From the NCBI GenBank assembly GCA_950097015.1, contig CATNEN010000003.1, positions 10,584,501 through 10,648,500 of the forward strand: 64,000 nt of DNA. Direction: 5' to 3'. This document shows positions 24,293 through 34,595 of this stretch, in pieces. The DNA is from Macrostomum hystrix. Lineage: Eukaryota; Platyhelminthes; Macrostomidae. The position numbers and the translations under genes were made by a program. Numbering within the stretch: the stretch's first letter is position 1; the number at the start of each line of letters is the position of its first letter. The notes below the pieces were generated by a model, which was not told the DNA's origin, did not search any database, and saw only the letters and a list, made by a program, of their open reading frames with translations.

Positions 24293-25664
24293 CTTAGACT
24301 ATGGACTAAAGACACCCTTAGACTATGGACTAAAGACACCCTTAGACTATGGACTAAAGACACCCTTAGACTATGGACTAAAGACACCCTTAGACTATGG
24401 ACTAAAGACACCCTTAGACTATGGACTAAAGACACCCTTAGACTATGGACTAAAGATACCCTTAGACTATGGACTCAAGACACCCTTAGACTATGGACTC
24501 AAGACACCCTTAGACTATGGACTCAAGACACCCTTAGACTATGGACTCAAGACACCCTTAGACTATGGACTCAAGACACCCTTAGACTATGGACTCAAGA
24601 CACCCTTAGACTATGGACTCAAGACACCCTTAGACTATGGACTAAAGACACCCTTAGACTATGGACTAAAGACACCCTTAGACTATGGACTAAAGACACC
24701 CTTAGACTATGGACTCAAGACACCCTTAGACTATGGACTAAAGACACCCTTAGACTATGGACTAAAGACACCCTTAGACTCTGGAGTAAAGACACCCTTA
24801 GACTATGGACTAAAGACACCCTTAGACTATGGACTAAAGACACCCTTAGACTATGGACTAAAGACACCCTTAGACTATGGACTAAAGACACCCTTAGACT
24901 ATGGACTAAAGACACCCTTAGACTATGGACTAAAGACACCCTTAGACTATGGACTAAAGACACCCTTAGACTATGGAGTAAAGACACCCTTAGACTCTGG
25001 AGTAAAGACACCCTTAGAATATGGACTAAAGATACCCTTAGACTCTGGAGTAAAGACACCCTTAGAATATGGACTAAAGACACCCTTAGACTATGGACTA
25101 AAGACACCCTTAGACTCTGGAGTAAAGACACCCTTAGAATATGGACTAAAGATACCCTTAGACTCTGGAGTAAAGACACCCTTAGAATATGGACTAAAGA
25201 CACCCTTAGACTATGGACTAAAGACACCCTTAGACTCTGGAGTAAAGACACCCTTAGACTCTGGAGTAAAGACACCCTTAGACTATGGACTAAAGACACC
25301 CTTAGACTCTGGAGTAAAGACACCCTTAGACTCTGGAGTAAAGACACCCTTAGACTATGGACTAAAGACACCCTTAGACTATGGACTAAAGACACCCTTA
25401 GACTATGGAGTAAAGACACCCTTAGACTCTGGAGTAAAGACACCCTTAGACTATGGACTAAAGACACCCTTAGACTCTGGAGTAAAGACACCCTTAGACT
25501 CTGGAGTAAAGACACCCTTAGACTATGGACTAAAGACACCCTTAGACTCTGGAGTAAAGACACCCTTAGACTCTGGAGTAAAGACACCCTTAGACTATGG
25601 ACTAAAGACACCCTTAGACTATGGACTAAAGACACCCTTAGAATATGGACTAACGACACCCCAG
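24293..25664. repeat. 24-bp tandem array directly downstream of KLHDC4
   Basis: About 57 copies of a 24-bp unit (cccttagactatggactaaa plus gaca), with recurring variants actcaag, gactctggagt and gaatatgg arranged in longer patterns. It begins only about 75 bp after the KLHDC4 stop codon. No minus-strand AATAAA lies between them, so the transcript may run into the array. The 24-bp period keeps one minus frame open as a VSLVHSLR repeat, which I regard as non-coding. Confidence 0.9.
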
Positions 25665-25738
25665 ACCTGAACTAAAGACTCCAGCAAATTCGCGTTACGT
25701 AAAGCAGAAGAATACAAAAACGCAATAAAATGTAGAGG

Positions 25739-28700
25739 TCAGTCAGCCGATGTCTGCCTATAGAAGTCTCTAGCAGCCCGCTTGGCATACTTGGCAACCA
25801 GCTGATCTGTGACGTCACTAGCTGGCCAACAGCGCCGGAGACTATGCCCGATGGCCCTAGACCAATAGGCGTCGGTGCGTTCGGCGTAATGATCAACGGA
25901 CTCTCCGGGATTCACTGGCGGCGGCGGTGCCGATTCAAAATCTTCACCCTGACCATTGTTGCTAGCTGCGGATTCTTCCTTCTGTTGCCTGTCTGCTTCT
26001 TGCTCCTCGTCATCATCATCATCATCCTCTTCATCGTCATTGTCTTGGTCGTCGTCTTCGCTATCGTCATCATCGTAGTCGGCTCCAGTTGGAGCTAAGA
26101 TCATCTTCCAGCCGTCATTTAATTTCTTCAATTCCAGGCTGTACAAATCGTCCAATATTCTGGACTTCTCATTGCCGCAGTCGGCTCCTTCGTCAACGAA
26201 ATCGTCGCCTTCGTAGATGCCGCCGAATAGATAGATTCGATCGTCCAGTACGGCCAATCCGGCGTTGATACGTTCGCATGGCGACGCCGTAGTTTTAGTG
26301 TCGGCAGCTGAAGAGTCGGTCAAATTGAAATCGATTTGGCGCCATCGTTGCTTCACTAGATCCAACTGGTAGAGCTCGTTAAACATTACTCCAGTCAGGG
26401 CTTCGTCATTTTGTTCGATGTCAAACACGCCGCCGAATGCGTAGGCTCGACTAGTCGACGGATTAACCGCGCCAGAGACGCCGCAGCGAGGCGTCGGCCG
26501 CTGACCGGAGAATTTCACCGGCTGCCAGGTTGGCAACTGTTGGGAATCCTCTGATGAACCCGTTGCTGCTGCTGCTGCTGCTGCCGCTGACTTGCCTGTG
26601 TTGAGTTGTTGAAAAAAGACAAAACGATTAGGGTAACACGTTTTGCTGAGAAAAGAGTGGGTTGACAGTCCTAGAGTGAGTCAGCAGTGAGTCAGCAGTG
26701 AGTCTTCAGTGAGTCAGCAGTGAGTCTTCAGTGAGTCAGCAGTGAGTCAGCAGTGAGTCAGCAGTGAGTCAGCAGTGAGTCTTCAGTGAGTCAGCAGTGA
26801 GTCAGCAGTGAGTCAGCAGTGAGTCAGCAGTGAGTCCGCAGTGGGTCAGAAGTGGTTTAGCAGTGAGTCAACAGTGAGTCAGCAGTGAGTCAGCAGTGAG
26901 TCAGCAGTGAGTCCGCAGTGAGTCCGCAGTGGGTCAGAAGTGGGTCAGCAGTGAGTCAGCAGTGAGTCAGCAGTGAGTCAGCAGTGAGTCAGCAGTGGGT
27001 CAGCAGTGGGTCAGCAGTGAGTCAGCAGTGAGTCAGCAGTGAGTCAGCAGTGAGTCAGCAGTGAGTCAGCAGTGAGTCCGCAGTGAGTCCGCAGTGGGTC
27101 AGAAGTGAGTCAGCAGTGAGTCAGCAGTGAGTCAGCAGTGGGTCAGCAGTGGGTCAGCAGTGAGTCAGCAGTGAGTCAGCAGTGAGTCAGCTATGAATTT
27201 TAGCAATGAGTCACTTATCTTCCCTATAAGTACACACAAAAAATCTGCCTTTAGCAGCATAAGGGTGTGTTGTTATTCTGATGTAGGTCAGAGCTATACG
27301 CACGTTTTCCTCAATCTTTGTCTCTACCTTCATAAGACTAGGAATTCCCAACCGAGTAGAGAATCCAATAAACTGGGAATTCCCAAGTGAGTACGGAATC
27401 CAATAAAGAGGGAATGCCTAGGCGCGTAAGGGAATACAAAAAACTGGGAAGAGGGGATTCCGCGTAAAGGCACAAAATCAGCTCATGGAACTCACCAAGC
27501 AAGCTCAAGGTGAAACAGTCCGTGTGCACAATGCCCTTCTCGCTGCGCCTCTCGGTTCGCTTGGCGTAGCCGCCAATCAGACACAGCCCGGCGTCCTCGG
27601 GCAGAGGAAACAGCAGGCAGGCCGAGCGAGGACTCGGCGGGGTGCCGCCAACGCGAATCTCAGTCCACATTCGAGTTTCCAAGTCGAAAGACCACAGATC
27701 GTTCAAGTAGCGAAACGCTCTGCCGTTGTCTTGGAAACCGCCAAACACTAGTAGCCTAGGCTGGGGCCGTTTAATAGTCACCATTCGATGCCCACTGCGT
27801 GAGCACGGTTGAGCAGTTGACTCTATCGAAATCTTGCGCCATTGTTTCGACTTAACTGTCCACGACCAAAGATCGTCATAGTGATGAAATTGAGACTCTG
27901 TCGGGGTGGCGAATTCGCCTCCGAATACAAACAGATGATCGCCGCCACCCGTTGTTGGCTTGGCTATGACCGCCTGCAACAATGGGCGCGATGAAAAATG
28001 ATGTTTTGTTTGGTCCTTAAAAGGGCCGTTTTGACTATATCGACTTATAATACAGTAAACATGTAGTCATAAAGAATTATGTTTATTTTAGAATAAAAAA
28101 AGTAAGAATGAAATATTTATTATAGCAACGAATCTGCTATTTAATTTTTAAACTAATCTAATAACAAATCAAGTAACGATTTTATAAAAATCGTAAAATC
28201 GTAAAAGTATTACCGAATTAGGCAGGAAGGTAAGTAACGAATTTAGAAATGATTCAATCAAAGAAACTTGAAACGAATCTAAAAAAATAATTTATAAACT
28301 AAAAAAGTAACGAATTTAATAACGAATCAACTGACCAAGTTAGGCGCGAATGAAATAGCGAAATAAGAAACACATTAAGTAACGAATTGGATCAATTAGC
28401 GGAACTAGAAACGAATTTAGAAACAAATCAAGTTACGGACTTAAAAAATAATATAGTAACGAATAAAGAAACGGAATCAAAACTAATAAAGTATAACGAA
28501 TAAAGTAACGGAATCGAAAACGAATCTAGTAACGAATAAAGTAACGAAATTAAAACGAATCTAGTAACAAATAAAGTAACGGACTTAAGAACGAATCTAG
28601 TTAATAATAAAGTAACGGACTTCAAAACTAATAAAGTAACGAATAAAGTGACAGACTAAAAAAAGCAACGAATAAAGTAACGGAATTTAAAACGAATCTA

Positions 28701-29200
28701 GTAACGAATAAAGTAAGGAACTTAAAAACAAATTTCGTAACGAATCTAGTAACGAATCCAGAACAAACCTGATGCGCACATCTAGGCGTTGGCAAAGTGC
28801 CGTTGCCTAATTGAATCCAACGATTCTCAATCGGCCTATAGACCAGGTGTTCGTTAAGCACTTTCAGTCTGCCACTATCCGGCAGTCGTTGCTCTCCGCC
28901 AAACAGATACAATTCGCTGCGTCTAGGGTTGGCTGTCCAACTAAAATTACAACGCGGACTGGGACGAAACGAGTCGCCGACGCCAGAGTCTGAGCCGGCG
29001 TCAGCTTTGCCGGCTAGTTCAACGAGAGGCCGCCATCTGGCCGATTCCTCGGCTTCCAGTTGAGCTACAACGGCAGCCACGTCGTCTTCGCCGGCTGTTT
29101 TGGCGGCTTTGCGAGCCTTCTTAGCCGCCTTGCGCTCGGTCTTGGCGGCCGTCTTCTCCGCCCCGTGGCCTTTCTTCTTGTCCTTCTTGTTCTTGCCCAT
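25739..29200 (-). CDS. KLHDC4: Kelch domain-containing protein 4
   Basis: Three coding exons: 29200-28769, 27973-27496 and 26595-25739. GT-AG introns are in phases 0 and 1, and the protein is 588 residues (human is about 520). The N-terminus, MGKNKKDKKKGHGAEKTAAK, is the lysine-rich KLHDC4 signature. At least six kelch blades follow, marked by the double glycines LYLFGGE, LFVFGGE, LLVFGGF, LCLIGGY, AYAFGGV and IYLFGGI. The C-terminus keeps the family GES-x-x-x-Y-x-x-RT-x-x-YW motif. Exon 3 opens with a run of alanines coded by GCA repeats. It also carries a long Asp/Glu tract (about 26 residues) before the last conserved block, which accounts for part of the extra length. As a kelch beta-propeller it is presumably an intracellular protein-interaction platform; its exact role is not well defined even in vertebrates. 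Introns 1 and 2 and both flanks are repeat-rich. Confidence 0.9.
26672..27192. repeat. 11-bp tandem array in KLHDC4 intron 2
   Basis: About 47 copies of agtgagtcagc, with variants tccgc, tcttc, gggtc and agaag. It starts about 80 bp upstream of the exon 3 acceptor in transcript terms. Each unit includes GTGAGT on the plus strand, antisense to the gene. A second minor repeat built on ggaattcccaa and aatccaataaa lies at about 27340-27430. Confidence 0.9.
28020..28768. repeat. Degenerate AT-rich repeat in KLHDC4 intron 1
   Basis: From about 28180 to the exon 1 donor, variants of aacgaatctagtaacgaata and agtaacgga recur at irregular spacing, with copies much more diverged than in the other arrays. 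It looks like an old, decaying tandem array. The minus frames in it (SVTLFVTRF) are artefacts. Confidence 0.7.
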
Positions 29201-29234
29201 GGAGACTGCGCGACTGGCTGCAGACAAACTTGGA

Positions 29235-31300
29235 TTCTTCTTAGAATCTAAATATGGAAATCTCACACTCTACTATACTTACTTCAAGCTATCTCATCAT
29301 CTATCTCTCAATTCTTAGGCAATTGGAAATATCAACCAGTAAGTAGGGGATATCTCATTATCAATCAACTTGGAAATCTCACCTTATCTCAGCTAGTTTA
29401 CCTAGGAAATCTCACACTTGCTTAGCTAGTTTAATTTGGAAACCTCAAACTTGCTTAGCTAGTTTAATTTGGAAACCTCAAACTTGCTTAGCTAGTTTAG
29501 TTTGGAAATCTCACACTTGCTTAGCTAGTTTAATTTGGAAATCTCACACTTGCTTAGCTAGTTTAATTTGGAAACCTCACACTTGCTTAGCTAGTTTAAT
29601 TTGGAAACCTCACACTTGCTTAGCTAGTTTAGCTAGGATATCTCACACTCTTTCTCAACTAATTTACCTTGGAAATCTCACACTGTCTCAGCTAGTTTAG
29701 CTTGGAAATCTCACACTGTATCTGCTAGTTTAGCTTGGAAATCTCACACTGTATCTGCTAGTTTACCTTGGAAATCTCACACTGTATCTGCTAGTTTAGC
29801 TTGGAAATCTCACACTGTCTCAGCTAGTTTAGCTTAGAAATCTCACACTGTATCTGCTAGTATAGCTTGGAAATCACACACTGTATCCGCTAGTTTAGCT
29901 TGGAAATCTCACACTGTCTCAGCTAGTTTAGCTTGGAAATCTCACACTGTATCTGCTAGTTTAGCTTGGAAATCTCACACTGTCTCAGCTAGTTTAGCTT
30001 GGAAATCTCACACTGTATCTGCTAGTTTAGCTTGGAAATCTCACACTGTATCTGCTAGTTTAGCTTGGAAATCACACACTGTATCCGCTAGTTAAGCTTG
30101 GAAATCTCACCCTGTATCCGCTAGTTTAGCTTGGAAATCTCACACTGTATCTGCTAGTTTAGCTTGGAAATCTCACACTGTATCTGCTAGTTTAGCTTGG
30201 AAATCTCACACTGTATCTGCTAGTTTAGCTTGGAAATCTCACACTGTATCCGCTAGTTTAGCTTGGAAATCTCACACTGTATCTGCTAGTTTAGCTTGGA
30301 AATCTCACCCTGTATCTGCTAGTTTAGCTTGGAAATCTCACACTGTATCTGCTAGTTTACCTTGGAAATCTCACACTGTATCTGCTAATTTAGCTTGGAA
30401 ATCTCACCCTGTATCTGCTAGTTTAGCTTGGAAATCTCACCCTGTATCTGCTAGTTTAGCTTGGAAATCTCACACTGTATCTGCTAGTTTACCTTGGAAA
30501 TCTCACACTGTATCTGCTAGTTTAACTTGAAATCTCACACTGTATCTGCTAGTTTACCTTGGAAATCTCACACTGTATCTGCTAGTTTACCTTGGAAATC
30601 TCACACTGTATCCGCTAGTTTAGCTTGGAAATCTCACACTGTATCTGCTAGTTTAGCTTGGAAATCTCACCCTGTATCTGCTAGTTTAGCTTGGAAATCT
30701 CACACTGTATCTGCTAGTTTACCTTGGAAATCTCACACTGTATCTGCTAATTTAGCTTGGAAATCTCACCCTGTATCTGCTAGTTTAGCTTGGAAATCTC
30801 ACCCTGTATCTGCTAGTTTAGCTTGGAAATCTCACACTGTATCCGCTAGTTTAGCTTGGAAATCTCACACTGTATCTGCTAGTTTAGCTTGGAAATCTCA
30901 CCCTGTATCTGCTAGTTTAGCTTGGAAATCTCACACTGTATCTGCTAGTTTACCTTGGAAATCTCACACTGTATCTGCTAATTTAGCTTGGAAATCTCAC
31001 CCTGTATCTGCTAGTTTAGCTTGGAAATCTCACCCTGTATCTGCTAGTTTAGCTTGGAAATCTCACACTGTATCTGCTAGTTTACCTTGGAAATCTCACA
31101 CTGTATCTGCTAGTTTAACTTGAAATCTCACACTGTATCTGCTAGTTTACCTTGGAAATCTCACACTGTATCTGCTAGTTTACCTTGGAAATCTCACACT
31201 GTATCCGCTAGTTTAGCTTGGAAATCTCACACTGTATCTGCTAGTTTAGCTTGGAAATCTCACCCTGTCTCAGCTAGTTTACCTTGGAAATCTCATCCTG
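29235..31300. repeat. 33-bp tandem array covering the KLHDC4 5' flank
   Basis: About 60 copies of a 33-bp unit containing tagcttggaaatctcacact and gtatctgctagt. Units near 29290-29650 are diverged and those from 29700 on are close to identical. Longer blocks are duplicated, for example around 30280-30530 and 30640-31120. It starts about 35 bp upstream of the KLHDC4 ATG, so the promoter is in or beyond the array, or a 5' UTR intron spans it (a TTTGTCTGCAG acceptor-like site lies just before the ATG). The plus-strand KSHTVSASLAW frames are artefacts of the 33-bp period. Confidence 0.9.
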
Positions 31301-32157
31301 TCCTGAATATAATGTTTTTGCTGAACTATGAACAATAAAACTATGAGTAAAAATGAAGTGACTAGCAAATCGACAGTTTTGAAATCAACATATAAGTAAT
31401 AATATATTTATAAAAAGGATTTTATAAACAAAAATTATGATTGTAAATGACTGACTAGCATAATTTATGGACGACGCAATAAAAATGTGAGGACGTTAGA
31501 CAAAAAGGCACCCAATCTGGTTAATTAGAATACAAAATAAGTTTAGGTAGAAAACGGTAGAAAAACAATTGCTAAGTACTGACAGATAGTAAACATGTTA
31601 GAAAATGCTTTATTACACAAACAGGGCAGTATTCTGGTTAGCCACTTAACGTTTAGATTAAGGGTTAATAAAAAATTATCCAATAGAAACAGACAGTCTA
31701 GATACAAAATAAGGAAGACAGCCCTATTTTTAGAATTTTTTTAAGCTGTTTACCTTTGATTATCGATTTTGAGGTGGGTGGCATTCACAGAACGCAGATT
31801 CTTTGCTCCAGCCAATGGGAGAAAAGTAGCTTATTGCGAAATTGATCGATGCTTATTGGTTGGAGAATTAACACCCCTCTAAGTACCCAAAAAATTGAAT
31901 TTATTCAAACCGATCCGATCTGAATCAATCACCAGCAAGGCTGACTGAGTGAGGGAAGGAGGGAATGGCTCGCGGATCGATATTTAGGGTAGGAGGCGGT
32001 GAAAAACCTACAGCCAATCAACATCAAGCTTCGGTTTTGCGAGTCCGATAGTTTACAGTCTTGGCCCAGCCAATGAGAGCTCAGTGATTTTTTCGGTCTA
32101 GTTAAATTAACTTCAATGTACATTTAAATAAGACCACGAGGATATTTCAAACACCAC

Positions 32158-32372
32158 TTTATTTTCTTTATCGCTTAAAATTTTCAACGAATCAACCAAG
32201 AACATCCAGACTTACGGGTTAAAAACTTTCGCCTTATCCGATGAAAAAAACATCAAGGCATCATTTTTCTGCTTACCAAATTTCATCATGTAATCATACC
32301 TGCTATTGTTGTTGATCGGCCATTCGGTTTGGGAGCAATCGTGAAGTAGGGCAGTGAGTATTTGAAATACTC
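32158..32372 (-). CDS. Possible terminal exon of an unidentified gene (weak)
   Basis: On the minus strand an open frame of about 53 codons runs from an ACTAAG acceptor-like site (32373) to TAA at 32212, with an AATAAA at 32163-32158 about 50 bp further on. The peptide ends in ...FFSSDKAKVFNP and has mixed, protein-like composition, unlike the surrounding repeats. No upstream partner exon was found between here and ADISSP, and I do not recognise the protein. A chance open frame of this length is quite possible. Confidence 0.2.
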
Positions 32373-32675
32373 CTTAGTATTCTTTCCCCAGGGGATAGAA
32401 TAGCGAGGTTTTTCTACTGTTAAGAGCTCAACCAATAGAAGCAAGAAAAATTAATTCGTGCTAATATCGACCCGAAGATAATATATATAGCCAATCAGGG
32501 TTAAGCTGTGGCCACTCCACAAAAGTACACTAGAAACAAACTTACTGTGCAGTTGCTTTAAATAGAGACCCCTGCGTTTAGGCCATAGATTAAACAACCT
32601 ATCGGAATAAATGCACAGACAGAGTACAGGCGCTCTACATTCTCTGTAGGGCGAGCAAGATGTAAGATTAATAAT

Positions 32676-32686
32676 TTTATTTTATT
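32676..32686 (-). terminator. Probable ADISSP polyadenylation signals
   Basis: Two overlapping AATAAA hexamers on the minus strand lie about 345 bp downstream of the ADISSP stop codon. They are the first such signals in that direction that I found. Confidence 0.4.
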
Positions 32687-33028
32687 TTAAATTCCATAAT
32701 AAAGCACAACAAATAAAACTATTGATAGTAATAAAAAATCTGTTAATTCGAACAGGTAAAACATTAATGGCATCATTTGTGTTTAGTAATTTTTTTAAAT
32801 GAGACAGGTAAGATTACTTAGGTAAGATAGATATATGTTTATGATTAATCAATTAGAGAACGTTAAAGTTGAAGTTTAAAGTTGAAATTGTGCAAAAGTC
32901 TTAATTAATATTCTCAAATAAAATGGGGTAAAACATAAAAAAACACATTAGTTCAGAAATTTCTCATGGCTGTCGATCAGAATTTGAAGAAAAAATTCAA
33001 TAGTTGATTGCCAGACAGCAGTCAATTC

Positions 33029-34094
33029 TTATGTCTGATCAATATCGTCTTCTTCGCATCGCATGGCAACACAGCGTATACCGTTCTTTAGAGCTGGCGT
33101 ACCTTTGAGCTTGCCTGCGGGCATAAAAATAGTTTTCTTGGAAATAAGAATCGAACTCTCGACCTATCGGTTAGTAGACCGACTTTTTGGATAATTAAAT
33201 CTGAGAACTTAGATAATAAGGTCCAAATTAGAGCATTACCCAACACCCTTGCGTGAAAGTGTACAGTCAGTCTTCTAGAATCCGAATTAAAGTCTTCCGC
33301 AGCATCAGCATCATCAGCCGCAGCCGCAGCCGCAGCCTTCAGTACTAGAGTCTCTCGCAACAGACCTTCTTTGTAAGCAAACAATTCGAATTGAAATAAG
33401 TCCACTTGGTCATTGTCACCGCCGCAGTATCCGCCCACCGGTTTGTCACTTTTTAGTTGAACAAACAAATTTTTCGCGGCGCATTTAGAAGTGTCAAACT
33501 CTTGGACAATGCGGCCTCGACCTAGTTGGTGTTGACTAGACGGTATCGGCGCCTCGACTTCGTATACATGATTTACCTGGTGAGTGAGTGAGTAACAATT
33601 ATAACTACTATAAACGTCAAATTGATTATAGCATATGGTGGTTTGTAGCCTAGAGGTTAGATCGTCGGACTCACGACCTGAAGGTCGGTGGTTCGATTCC
33701 TGGCTCCACTGGAGCAATTTGTGTCCATTAGCAAGACACTTAACTTTATATGATACTTCAGTTCACTCAGATGTTAAATGGGTACCAGCGTCAGCTGGGG
33801 CAATTGAGGGCGGGTGTGGCGTCCCCCCAGTCCATGGACTGAACAGTAATAATGATTATTATTTAATTATATCATAAAATTCAAAAAAAGCCAAAAATAA
33901 ATTTTAAATCCATAACTATCCAAACTAACCTGCAGAAATCCCAGATGGACATCGACGCATCCGACATCGGTTGAATTGATCAGAATCTCCAAATCGTGAT
34001 GCGACACCTGGTCCGGATTAAAGTGCACGTGACCAATGACCCCGGGGCCGTGAACGGAGGCGGCGGATGATTGTCGAGCTGCTGATTGGCTCAT
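33029..34094 (-). CDS. ADISSP: C20orf27 / adipose-secreted signalling protein homologue
   Basis: Three coding exons: 34094-33930, 33576-33240 and 33114-33029. Introns are GT-AG in phases 0 and 1, and the protein is 195 residues against 174 in human. Family hallmarks are visible in order. An HVHF box is near residue 24. A VGFLK-like VHLGFLQ precedes the first junction. A FAYKEGLLRETLVL segment aligns with the mammalian SAHKEGVLKEEILL. An HARV block is followed by a GTPALKNGIRCV block in the last exon; the family has GTPMLLDGVRCV there. The extra length is mainly an alanine/aspartate run (AAAAAAADDADAA) inside exon 2. No signal peptide is visible, as in the mammalian protein, which has been reported as an adipokine although it lacks a classic signal. 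The agreement of three short exons in phase and homology makes the model solid. Intron 1 holds a SINE copy, and intron 2 a tRNA-like remnant. Confidence 0.88.
33138..33190 (-). mobile_element. tRNA-like SINE head remnant in ADISSP intron 2
   Basis: On the minus strand a decayed tRNA-like head contains GAGTTCGATTC (B-box-like) preceded by a GGTCTACTAACCGATAGGTC stretch. The body is absent. It is related to the heads of family 1 elements. Confidence 0.4.
33637..33860 (+). mobile_element. SINE family 1, most complete copy
   Basis: The tRNA-derived head has a perfect A box (TAGCCTAGAGG, 33646-33656) and B box (GGTTCGATTCC, 33690-33700). Next come a segment with tagcaagacacttaac, a core with aatgggtaccagcgtcagct, and a tail gtccatggactgaaca followed by a TAA/TTA-rich end. 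The GCAAGNCACTTAAC and AATGGGTACC strings resemble SINEs I recall from aquatic deuterostomes and lophotrochozoans. The insert lies in ADISSP intron 1, antisense to the gene. Confidence 0.75.
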
Positions 34095-34199
34095 ATTTTA
34101 AATGCCGAATTTCAATTTTAGATTAAGTTGGCAAGCTGAAAATATTGTGGGGATTTTCAAAAATCTAATATTATGTTTGTGCTATAGTTTAAACAAACG

Positions 34200-34480
34200 G
34201 TCGGCATTCTTGTCCTGTCTCATCTCTCAACTCTAGTGTCTTGTCTCATCTCTCCTCTGTCTAATCTCTCTTTTGTCTCATCCCCTTATTGTCTTATTTC
34301 TCCCGTCTCCTCTCTCCCGTGTCTCATCTCTCCCGTCTTATCTCTCCCCGTGTCTCATGTCTCTACTGTCTTTATCTCTCCATAGTCTCATAGTTTACCA
34401 GTTTCATCTCTGTAATATATTTTCTTTTTAATATCTAATATCTTAAACTCATATTTTCTCTAATGTCTGATATATTGCTC
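34200..34480. repeat. Degenerate gtctcatctctcc repeat upstream of ADISSP
   Basis: About 280 bp of loosely repeated pyrimidine-rich sequence (gtctcatctctc, 12-20 bp spacing) lies just upstream of the ADISSP start. Copies are diverged, and no gene is indicated. Confidence 0.6.
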
Positions 34481-34595
34481 AGACTTTAACAGTCTCGTCT
34501 CACCATAGTCAACTTAGCCCGTTGTGAAATATTTCAGTTTTTTGCTTGACTTTGCTTTGCTTGAGATAAGGTTGTCGACTCGTGTTTTAAACTAA

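Larger units (their letters stand above)
31301..33028. other. Spacer with several CCAAT boxes; 3' flank of ADISSP
   Basis: About 1.7 kb of AT-rich sequence. At least five CCAAT boxes lie in 31811-32495 (near 31812, 32014, 32069, 32431 and 32490, plus a reversed one near 31856). On the minus strand a TATA-like CTATATATATTATC lies near 32485-32500. Two overlapping minus-strand AATAAA signals at 32676-32686 probably end the ADISSP transcript. The function of the CCAAT cluster is unknown. Confidence 0.4.

Noticed and set aside
24715-25659. Minus-strand 314-codon frame (VSLVHSLR repeats)
   Set aside because: The 24-bp period is a multiple of three, so one frame stays open by construction. It lies behind the KLHDC4 stop.
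30527-31338. Plus-strand frames of KSHTVSASLAW repeats
   Set aside because: They come from the 33-bp array (multiple of three); non-coding is the simpler reading, as unit variants are not biased to synonymous sites by eye.
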